From DASQFI01 sp035633215 (lineage in GTDB: Bacteria > Acidobacteriota > Vicinamibacteria > Vicinamibacterales > SCN-69-37), in assembly GCA_035633215.1 (NCBI GenBank), contig DASQFI010000016.1:102196-166195 (forward strand): DNA of 64,000 nt, written 5' to 3'. Both the position numbers and the translations under genes were made by a program. Positions 34,737 to 42,583 of the stretch are shown here, in pieces; the stretch's first letter is position 1; the number at the start of each line of letters is the position of its first letter. A model generated the notes under the pieces. The model was not told the origin of the DNA. It did no database searches and saw nothing but the letters and a program-made list of their open reading frames with translations.

Positions 34737-36556
34737 GTGCCCATCCGCGCGATCGGCGTACTCGTCGCGATCCTGTTTTGCATCACTGCCCCGCCCCACG
34801 CGGGCAGCCAGTCGCCACGTCTCTCGACGAGCCCCGGCCGGTTCGTCCTCGACGGCCAACCGTTTCAGATCCTCTCCGGCGAGATGCACTATCCGCGCAT
34901 CCCGCGGGAGTACTGGCGCGATCGGTTCCGGAAGGCCCGCGCGATGGGGCTCAACACGATCTCGACGTACGTCTTCTGGAATCTGCACGAGCCTTCGCCG
35001 GGCAAGTACGACTTCACGGGACAGAAGGACGTCGCGGCGTTCATCCGCGAGGCCGCCGACGAAGGTCTGCACGTGATCGTGCGGCCCGGCCCGTACGTCT
35101 GCGCCGAGTGGGACCTCGGCGGCTACCCCGCCTGGCTTCTCGCAGACCCAGCGCTCGTGCTGCGCAGCACGGCGCGCGCTTCACGACACCGGCAGAACGC
35201 TGGATCGCGCGGCTCGGACAGGAGCTGGCGCCCCTCCTCTCGAACCGTGGCGGTCCCATCATCGCGGTTCAGGTCGAGAATGAATACGGATCGTTCGACA
35301 AGGATAAGGCGTATCTCGCGTGGCACCGCGACGTGCTCGTGCGCGCGGGCTTCGGGGGCGTCCTGCTCTACACCGCCGACGGCGACGTTCAGCTGCCGAA
35401 CGGCACGCTTCCCGATCTTCCCGCGGTCGTGAACTTCGGCACGGGCGCCGCGGAGAACGCGTTCAAGCGTCTCGCGGCGTTCCGGCCGGACGGACCGATG
35501 ATGACCGGCGAGTACTGGGCCGGCTGGTTCGACCAGTGGGGCCGGCGACACAGCACGACGAACGCCGAGCGCCAGACGCACGAGCTCGCGTGGATGCTCG
35601 GGCGCGGCTACTCGATCAATCTCTACATGTTTCACGGCGGCACGACGTTCGGATTCATGAACGGCGCCAACATCGACAACAAGCGGTACTTTCCGCAGAC
35701 GTCGAGCTACGACTACGACGCGGCGCTGAATGAGTCGGGCCGGCTCACCGCAAAGTACTTCGCGTTTCGCGACGTCATCTCGCGCCATCTCGGCCAGGCG
35801 CTGCCGCCCATCCCGGCCTCGCAGGCGCCGATCATGATTCCGCCGTTCCGGCTCACCGTGAGCGCGCCGCTCTCGGCGCTGCTCGACCGCGGCGTGCCGG
35901 TCGATCGGCCGCGCAGCATGGAATCGTTCGGCCAGGCGTACGGATACATCCTGTATCGCACGACGATTCCGGCGCCCGCACGGGGCGAACTCGTCATCGG
36001 CGACGTTCGCGACTACGCGCAGGTGTACCTGAACGGCGCGCTTGCAGGCACGATCGACCGGCGTCTCGATCAGGATCGCATCACCATCGACGTCACCTCG
36101 ACGGACACCCGACTCGACATCCTGGTCGAGAACTCGGGACGCGTGAACTTTGCCCTGCCGCTCCGCGACGAGCGCAAAGGCATCACCCGCGAGGTGCGGC
36201 TCGCCGACAAGGAACTGACGAACTGGACGGTCTTCCCGCTGCCGATGACCACTGCTCCCGCGGCCGCGCCTCGCCGTACGACGACGAGCGGCTTCGACGG
36301 CGTCGGCGTCTATCGCGGCACATTTCAGCTCACGGTCACGGGCGACACGTTCCTCGACACGCGCGGGTGGGGAAAGGGCACCGTCTGGATCAACGGCCAC
36401 CATCTTGGCCGCTTCTGGGACATCGGACCCCAGCAGACTCTCTATGTGCCTGGACCGTGGCTTCGTGCCGGGCGCAACGAGATCGTCGTCTTCAGTCTCA
36501 CGCGTCCGGCCCACGAAACGATGGCCGGCCTCGCGGCGCCGGTGTTTGGAAGCTAG
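34737..36556 (+). pseudogene. GH35 beta-galactosidase with frameshift
   Basis: The gene reads in one frame to about 35171 (signal peptide, GRFVLDGQPFQILSGEMHYPR, STYVFWNLHEPSPGKYDF, VIVRPGPYVCAEWDLGGYPAW). It continues in another frame as ARFTTPAERWIARL. That frame carries the acid/base Glu in VQVENEYGS and the nucleophile Glu in MTGEYWAGWFDQWG, then the beta domains. A single missing base between 35172 and 35173 (ACGG-CGCGCG for an expected ACGGACGCG, S-T-D-A-R) restores the frame. It is either a recent mutation or a sequencing error; otherwise the gene is complete. Confidence 0.85.
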
Positions 36557-37932
36557 AGCACCGGCCCGTCGAACACCTTGATGCGGATCGGCTCGGGTGG
36601 CGCCACGGCATCTTCGATCATCACGCGTACTCGACGAACCCTCCCCAGAGCGGTGAACATGTCGATGCGGGCATAGCCGATCGTGTTGCCCGTTGCACAG
36701 ACCCGCCAGGTCAGTTCGTCTTCAGATGCGTAGATCGAGTAGGCGGCGACGGCCTGACCGAGCTCGATCTGCTCTTCGAGCCGTACCTTCGTCAGTCTCA
36801 CGGGGCGGCGAAGTACCACCTCTGCCCTCGCCGTCCGATCGCTCGTCCGCCACCAGGTGGTGGGCTGGCCCACCGCGAGATCGTTTGCGGACAGAATCTC
36901 CAGGCGCCTCGCGAACTCGGCGAGCCGGGCAACATCTGTCTTGTGGAGCAAGCCGTCGCGCGTGGGCGGCACGTTGAGCAGCAGCTTCGCGTTGCGGCCG
37001 ACCGATCGGTAATAGAGGCCAACGAGGGCGTCGACGCTCAAGACGCGTGCGTCTTCGGCCGGATGGTAGAACCAGCCCGGCCGGATCGAGGTGTCGGCCT
37101 CGGCCGGCCGCCACACCGTGCCCGCCGGGTCACCATGCTGGAGCGCCGCAATAACCCGCCGCCCCGAGATACCTGGATACGGAACCGCGGACGGATCAAC
37201 CGTAGACCAGTTCGGCTCCCCCGCCGATCCGTGTTCGTTTCCGCACCACCGCACGTCGGGTCCAGCGTCGGAAAAGATCACCGCGTTCGGTTGCAGCTTG
37301 CGGACGAGCGCCCAGACGCGCGGCCAGTCGTACTCCTGCTTCTTGCCGTTGGGTCCCTCGCCATTGGCGCCGTCGAACCAGACTTCGGCAAGCGGGCCGT
37401 ACTGTGTCAGCAGCTCAGTGAGCTGCTCGCAGTAGAGATCGTTGTAGCGCGGCGAGTCGCCGTACGTCGGATTGTTGCGATCCCAGGGTGAGAGATACAG
37501 GCCCGGCCGGAGCCGCTCGGCGCGGCATGCGTCGACGAACTCGCGGACGACGTCGCCGGCGCCGGCCCTGAACGGGCTGCGCGCGACCGTATGGTTCGTC
37601 GTGCGGCTCGGCCAGAGGCAGAACCCGTCGTGGTGCTTGGCGGTGAGCACCATCGCGCGGAACCCGCCGGCACGGGCCGCCCGCGCCCACTGCCGCGCGT
37701 CGAGCCGGGCGGGCGCGAAGATGGCGGGATCCTCGCGGCCGTCGCCCCACTCTCGATCAGTAAAGGTGTTGATGCCGAAATGGATGAAGACAGCGAGCTC
37801 GTCGCGCTGCCAGGCGATCTGCGCGGCGGTCGGTCGGGGGCGCCTGCCGATCGCGTCCGGCCGCTGCGCGCGGCGCAGCCATCCGGCCGACAGGGCGGCC
37901 GCGCCGGCACGGAGGAACATCCGCCGGTCCAT
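36553..37932 (-). CDS. GH29 alpha-L-fucosidase
   Basis: The start at 37932 gives a twin-arginine-type signal (MDRRMFLRAGAAALSAG). The GH29 barrel shows AVFIHFGINTFTDREWG and VLTAKHHDGFCLWPS. The nucleophile region is LAEVWFDGANG, with Asp at about 187 from this start. A C-terminal beta-sandwich (about 360-459) follows. It should release alpha-L-fucose outside the cytoplasm. It lies in convergent orientation with the GH35 gene (4-bp overlap). With GH20 and GH35 it forms a small set for fucosylated, galactose- and hexosamine-containing glycans. Confidence 0.93.
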   Translation of the reverse strand: MDRRMFLRAGAAALSAGWLRRAQRPDAIGRRPRPTAAQIAWQRDELAVFIHFGINTFTDREWGDGREDPAIFAPARLDARQWARAARAGGFRAMVLTAKHHDGFCLWPSRTTNHTVARSPFRAGAGDVVREFVDACRAERLRPGLYLSPWDRNNPTYGDSPRYNDLYCEQLTELLTQYGPLAEVWFDGANGEGPNGKKQEYDWPRVWALVRKLQPNAVIFSDAGPDVRWCGNEHGSAGEPNWSTVDPSAVPYPGISGRRVIAALQHGDPAGTVWRPAEADTSIRPGWFYHPAEDARVLSVDALVGLYYRSVGRNAKLLLNVPPTRDGLLHKTDVARLAEFARRLEILSANDLAVGQPTTWWRTSDRTARAEVVLRRPVRLTKVRLEEQIELGQAVAAYSIYASEDELTWRVCATGNTIGYARIDMFTALGRVRRVRVMIEDAVAPPEPIRIKVFDGPVL

Positions 37933-37976
37933 GGACCGACACGATGTCACTCCGTGCCTGGCGTTTCAAGCGCGGG

Positions 37977-38798
37977 TCAGCGCCTCACCAGGCTGACGTT
38001 CAGCGTGAGCGTTTGATCGCGGCGGATCAGAATCTCCTCGACGTACCGCGCAAAGCCCTCCTTCTGAATCTCAATTCGGTGCCGGCCTTCCGGCAGCTTG
38101 ATCGCGGTGCGATCCTGCCCCGCCGGCGTCAGCCATTTCTCCCCGTCGACCAGCAGATCGGCGTCGCCAGGAAGAACGCGAAGCGACAACGTGCCGAATC
38201 GCGCCGGCGCCGTCTCGGGCGCGCGCTCGGGCGCGCGGTCCGGTTCGTATCGACGCGGCGGTGCACCTTGTCGATCGGTGGGTGCGGCCGACGGCTGCGG
38301 CGGCGCTTCCGCGGTTTCGCCCGATGCGAGCGGTTCCATCGTCGCCCGGATCTTGTCGTTCGGTCCGGGCCGGAAGTACCGGTGCTGGCGAATCGTTCGA
38401 TAGCCGGCGAGGTAGATCGTGATCTCGTGCGCGCCGGGGGACACGCGGAGCCGCTGGAAGATCCCGTCGAAGTCGTCCACGATGCCGGCCGAGTAGCCGT
38501 CAACGAACACTTCGGCGTCGCGCGGCGCGACGTCCACGCGAACATCCGACGAGAACGCGTCGAATCGACCGTAGCCATAGCCGCGGTACGGACCGGAGGG
38601 TCCATACGGCCGCCATTGATACCAGGGATCGTAGAAGAGCGGATCGTAATAGAAGAAACGCGGATAGAAACCGCCGCCGACGAAGACGACCGATCGGACG
38701 GCCGGGCCGCGGGCGTGGCCGCGTCGCTGCGCGCTGGCGTGGGTGGGCCACGCCGTCACGAGGACGAACGCAGTCGCGGCGACGAGAGCCGTTCTCAC
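37977..38798 (-). CDS. PEGA-domain protein, secreted
   Basis: GTG 38798 gives a signal peptide (MRTALVAATAFVLVTAWPTHASAQ). GTG 38918 gives a 40-residue longer form and has a better ribosome-binding site (GGAGGG). A Tyr/Gly/Pro-rich stretch precedes two PEGA-like blocks: VRVDVAPRDAEVFVDGYSAGIVDDFDG and LSLRVLPGDADLLVDGEKW. PEGA domains are beta-rich surface modules found in S-layer and kinase proteins. The start region lies within a MITE-like element, so insertion probably changed the 5' end. Confidence 0.8.
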   Translation of the reverse strand: MRTALVAATAFVLVTAWPTHASAQRRGHARGPAVRSVVFVGGGFYPRFFYYDPLFYDPWYQWRPYGPSGPYRGYGYGRFDAFSSDVRVDVAPRDAEVFVDGYSAGIVDDFDGIFQRLRVSPGAHEITIYLAGYRTIRQHRYFRPGPNDKIRATMEPLASGETAEAPPQPSAAPTDRQGAPPRRYEPDRAPERAPETAPARFGTLSLRVLPGDADLLVDGEKWLTPAGQDRTAIKLPEGRHRIEIQKEGFARYVEEILIRRDQTLTLNVSLVRR

Positions 38799-38885
38799 GT
38801 TCCTCTGGCGGGCACGCGGCTGATGCTCGGCCAAACGTCCCGCGATCCTCGCTGGTTTTGCACTTGGCGGACGTGAGAACGGCTC
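38786..38885. repeat. MITE-like element, copy 1
   Basis: The 100-bp unit is bounded by terminal inverted repeats of 15 bp (38786-38800, 38871-38885; GAGCCGTTCTCACGT). Interior segments CGCGATCCTCGCTGG and GGTTTTGCACTTGG have counterparts in copy 2. It overlaps the 5' end of the PEGA gene and encodes its alternative N-terminus. Confidence 0.8.
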
Positions 38886-39007
38886 GAGCAGGGGCGCTGA
38901 CGACTTGAGGCGAATCACGTGGGGACCCTCCGCAGGTGTGGCTGCTGACTCGCGAAGGCAATGCCCGTGCCATCGCAGGGTATCGTTACCGTGGGCGCGA
39001 GGCTCGG

Positions 39008-40597
39008 TTACCTGTCGCGGCCGGGGGACATCGTGGGGCCGGAGAGGACAGGTTCGGCGCCCCGCGAACCAGCCGGCAGCAGTATCTCGAACCGGGCGCC
39101 CCCTTCGGACCGGTTCGTCGCGGCGATCGTTCCGCCGTGACGAGCCACGATGGCCTGCACGATCGAGAGGCCCAGTCCGCTGCCGGACGGCAGTGTTGTC
39201 CCGGACCGCGAGGCGTCCGCCTTGTAGAACCGATCGAACAGATGCGGCAGGTGGTCGACGGGAATCCCCGGACCGGTGTCTTCGACCGTCAGCCGGATCG
39301 CATCGCCGGCGTGAAGCGCCTCCACGCGAATCTCACCACCGGCCGGTGTGTGACGAATCGCGTTGGCGACCAGGTTCTGCAGCGCCTGCTCCAGGCGATT
39401 CGCATCGCCGGCAACTGTCGCGGCCTCCGGCGACGCGATCGTCTCGAAGCGAATCTGCTGATCCTCGAGTTCGCGGCCATGACGATTGCGAAGCCGGGCG
39501 AACAGGTGCGAGACGTCGACCGTCTCCGTCTTCAACGTCCCGCCGCCGCCTTCGAGGCGCGCCAGATCGAGCAGGTCGCCAATGATGTGCTCGAGCCGTT
39601 CGGTTTCCTCACGCACGATGCCGAGGTAGCGCCGCCGTGTGTCGTCGTCCAGATCGAGGTCCGTCATCTGCAGCGTCTCAACGTAGCCGCGTATCGCCGC
39701 GAGCGGCGTGTTGAGCTCGTGCGAGACGTCGGCCAAAAGCTGCCGCCGCGTTCGGTCGGCGTCGGCCAGCGCGGCAGTCCGTTCCTCGAGCTTGTCGGCC
39801 ATGTCGTTGAAGGCGCGCGCGAGTGAGGCCACTTCGTCTCCGCCGGTGGTGGGCGCTCGCACGCTCCACTGTCCGCGACCGAGCGCGGTGACCGTGTGTT
39901 GCAGGCTTCGCAGCCGTTTGTGCGTCGGCCGGAAGACCAGGAGTGCGGCCACGGCCGTTCCGGCGACGAGCAGCGCCATCGCCACCCCCGTCAACGTCGG
40001 CCCCAGATTGCGGAACACGAGCCTGAGCGGCGGCGGCTGGCTCGGCACCGCGACGAGTCCGACCGGCTCGCCGTTCACGACAATTGGCGCGAACTCCGCG
40101 CGAGACGGATTTTGCGGTCCGGGCCCGGGCCCGCCGCGCGGAAACCCGCGACGGCCGCCTTCCGGCGGCGGAAACGGGCTCTCTGGCCGGCCCGGACTTC
40201 CGCCTGGCATCGGCGGACCCGGACCGCGTTCCCGAACCGGCTCGCCAAACAATTGCCCACGCGCCCGGCGGGCCAGATCGGGCGTCGGCGGGATGTGCCG
40301 GCTGATGATCGTCCGGCCGTCGCGCATGACGACGACATATGAGTGAAACGCCCGGTGATAGGCCTCGTACAGGTGCGTTTCGAGATCGGTTTCCGGACGC
40401 GTCGCGAGCGTCGCCGACAGATCCTCCGCGATCGCGGCGGCAAATTGCGCGGGGGACCGGCTCGGAAACAGGTCCGGCATCCGTCCGGTCATCCAGAGAA
40501 ACACGGCGCCCTGCAGCACCAGGAGCGTCGCGAGCAGGGCGACGAACCCGATCGCGAAGCGCCAATAGAGACTGCGGTACCAGACAGGGTCAGACAT
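39008..40597 (-). CDS. Sensor histidine kinase (HAMP, HisKA, HATPase)
   Basis: The 529-residue kinase has TM1 at 12-36 and a periplasmic loop with a Pro/Gly-rich stretch (about 124-165). TM2 is at 202-222 and HAMP at 224-276. The phosphoacceptor His293 is in DVSHELNTPLAAIRG. ATPase boxes are LQNLVANAIRHT, DTGPGIP and GSGLGLSIVQAIVARHGG. Its start overlaps the regulator stop by 8 bp, so the pair is coupled. It closely fits EnvZ/BaeS-type kinases, but the signal is unknown. Confidence 0.94.
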   Translation of the reverse strand: MSDPVWYRSLYWRFAIGFVALLATLLVLQGAVFLWMTGRMPDLFPSRSPAQFAAAIAEDLSATLATRPETDLETHLYEAYHRAFHSYVVVMRDGRTIISRHIPPTPDLARRARGQLFGEPVRERGPGPPMPGGSPGRPESPFPPPEGGRRGFPRGGPGPGPQNPSRAEFAPIVVNGEPVGLVAVPSQPPPLRLVFRNLGPTLTGVAMALLVAGTAVAALLVFRPTHKRLRSLQHTVTALGRGQWSVRAPTTGGDEVASLARAFNDMADKLEERTAALADADRTRRQLLADVSHELNTPLAAIRGYVETLQMTDLDLDDDTRRRYLGIVREETERLEHIIGDLLDLARLEGGGGTLKTETVDVSHLFARLRNRHGRELEDQQIRFETIASPEAATVAGDANRLEQALQNLVANAIRHTPAGGEIRVEALHAGDAIRLTVEDTGPGIPVDHLPHLFDRFYKADASRSGTTLPSGSGLGLSIVQAIVARHGGTIAATNRSEGGARFEILLPAGSRGAEPVLSGPTMSPGRDR

Positions 40598-41324
40598 CGC
40601 TGAATTTGTACCCGGTGCCCCACACGGTGAGGATCAGCCGGGGATCCGACGTGTCCTGCTCGATCTTCTGGCGGAGACGCTTGACGAGCGTGTCCACGCT
40701 GCGCCCGGTCACGTGCGTGTCCGCGCTCCAGACGCGCTCGAGCAACGCGTCGCGCGTGAAGACGACGCCGGGCTGCGACGCCAGCAGGAGCAGCACGTCG
40801 AACTCGTGCGGCGTGAGATCGAGCAGGCGGTTGCCGAGATACGCCTGCCGCCGCGATGGCTCCACTCGAATCGGGCCCGCGACGATCGACTTGGGCGGCA
40901 CGTTCGCTCCGCCGCCGGCGCGCGGACGCCGGACCAGCGCGCGCGCGCGCGCGACGAGCTCACGAACGCCGAACGGCTTCGTCAGGTAGTCATCGGCGCC
41001 GCTCTCGAGTCCGAGCACCTTGTCCGACTCCTCCCGCTTGGCGGTGAGCATCAGGATGGGAACGTCTGCATTGGGCGGCTGTCGCCGGATCGCGCGACAC
41101 ACGGCCAGCCCGTCCACCTTCGGCAGCATCAGATCCAGCACGACGAGATCGAAGCGCTCCGTCCCTACCAGTCGCAGCGCGTCGTCGCCGTTCGCCACGG
41201 TGAGGACGGCAAATCCTTCGTGACCGAGATGCAGCGCCACGAGCTCCCGGATGTTCGACTCGTCCTCGATGACCAGCGCCCGCAGTTTTCGTTGGCCGGT
41301 CCGCACGTCGGAGGAAAAAGCCAT
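40590..41324 (-). CDS. OmpR-family response regulator
   Basis: The start MAFSSDVRTG (41324) gives the normal 244-residue length; a longer frame upstream is not supported. The receiver has IEDE (about 19-22), phosphoacceptor Asp64 (VVLDLMLP) and conserved Lys in YLTKPFG. The winged-helix DNA-binding domain carries LTPHEFDVLLLLASQPGVVFTRDALLERVW and VDTLVKRLRQKIEQD. It forms a pair with the overlapping histidine kinase. Targets are unknown. Confidence 0.95.
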   Translation of the reverse strand: MAFSSDVRTGQRKLRALVIEDESNIRELVALHLGHEGFAVLTVANGDDALRLVGTERFDLVVLDLMLPKVDGLAVCRAIRRQPPNADVPILMLTAKREESDKVLGLESGADDYLTKPFGVRELVARARALVRRPRAGGGANVPPKSIVAGPIRVEPSRRQAYLGNRLLDLTPHEFDVLLLLASQPGVVFTRDALLERVWSADTHVTGRSVDTLVKRLRQKIEQDTSDPRLILTVWGTGYKFSDV

Positions 41325-41421
41325 CTGCCGAAACCACATTATCCGCACTGGCGCCGCGGCGTCTCGGCCATTTGTGACAGAGCGATGGCAGGCGCGTGAA
41401 GAGTCGGTGACGCGGGAGTCC

Positions 41422-42411
41422 TCAACACCTCGGCGACATGCCGAGGAGCTGCATCTCGTGCCGCAGCGTCTCGACGAGTCCGTCCCGAAGCGGCCGTGGA
41501 CGCCAGCCGAGCTCGCCCCGGGCCCGGGCATTGTTGCCAATGTAGGTCACGCCGGCCACGACGCGCAGGCCTTCCGACGTGTAGGAGGCCGGCAATGGCA
41601 GCACGTTCTCGACGATGGCCATCGCCGCCGACATCGTTCTCATCACGCCCGGACCGACGCGGATTCTGGGGGCCGGAATGCCCGTGATTTCCTGCGCCAT
41701 GTCCAGCGCTTCCTCCAGCGTGTGCACTGGTCCGCAGATGAAGTAGTTTCGTCCGGCCTGGCCTTGCTCCATCGCGAGCATGTGCGCGCGCGCGATGTCT
41801 TCGACGTGCGCCCACGCGAACGCGGTCCCCTTCGGCACCAGCGGCAGCTTTCGCTGCAGGAACTGCAGGAACGTCGTCCGCACGCTGCTGGTGTCGCCAG
41901 GACCGTAGATCAAACCGGGCTGAACGATGACGACGGGCACGCCGCGCGCGATGAAGGACTCCGCAACGTGATGTGCTTCGGCTTTCGTCCGATCGTAGAC
42001 CGTCAGGTGACGGCCGGTGAACCGATAGGACTCATCGACCACTCGTCCGTGCGTATCGGAGTTCACCGCGAGCGTGCTCGTGTACACGACTCGCGGCACG
42101 CGAAGCTCCTCGGCGAGCTCCAGCACATGTCGCGTGCCGTCCACGTTGATGCGAACGGCTTCGTCCTTGTCGCGTCCGCCAATCTTGTACCAGCCCGCGA
42201 CGTGATAGACGCCGTCGACGCCGGTCATCGGACGTCGCATCGATCCTTTCTCCGTCACGTCCCCTTGATGCACATCGACGCCGATCGTTTGCAGATCGCG
42301 CGCCTTCCCTGGAGTGCGGACGACGGCGCGCACGGTGTGCCCTGCGGCGATCAACTGACGCGCGAGTACGCCCCCCACGAATCCAGTTGCGCCGGTCAGG
42401 AGAAGCGTCAT
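41422..42411 (-). CDS. Extended SDR, NAD-dependent epimerase/dehydratase (dihydroflavonol reductase-like)
   Basis: The 329-residue protein has the Rossmann motif TGATGFVG (6-13), active-site Tyr139 and Lys143 (YDRTK), and TSTLAVNS for the Ser position. Substrate-domain segments include QPGLIYGPGDTSSVR and YFICGPVHTLEEAL. The start has AGGAACG just upstream. It probably reduces or epimerises a sugar or a terpenoid/steroid carbonyl; the substrate is undefined. The gap to the response regulator is about 100 bp, so cotranscription is possible. Confidence 0.9.
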   Translation of the reverse strand: MTLLLTGATGFVGGVLARQLIAAGHTVRAVVRTPGKARDLQTIGVDVHQGDVTEKGSMRRPMTGVDGVYHVAGWYKIGGRDKDEAVRINVDGTRHVLELAEELRVPRVVYTSTLAVNSDTHGRVVDESYRFTGRHLTVYDRTKAEAHHVAESFIARGVPVVIVQPGLIYGPGDTSSVRTTFLQFLQRKLPLVPKGTAFAWAHVEDIARAHMLAMEQGQAGRNYFICGPVHTLEEALDMAQEITGIPAPRIRVGPGVMRTMSAAMAIVENVLPLPASYTSEGLRVVAGVTYIGNNARARGELGWRPRPLRDGLVETLRHEMQLLGMSPRC

Positions 42412-42583
42412 GTCGTTCCTTTCGCACGCGAACGCAGGAATGTAATCACTGACGGTTACGTAAGCCTGATCGGGGATGCGACTGACTTGTTGTCAGAACA
42501 GGCGACGAGAACCACTCACAACTGGCGTGTTTTCGTGCGGTTCTGACGATCGCAGGATCGGGCGACATAACAGGAGCGGGTAC

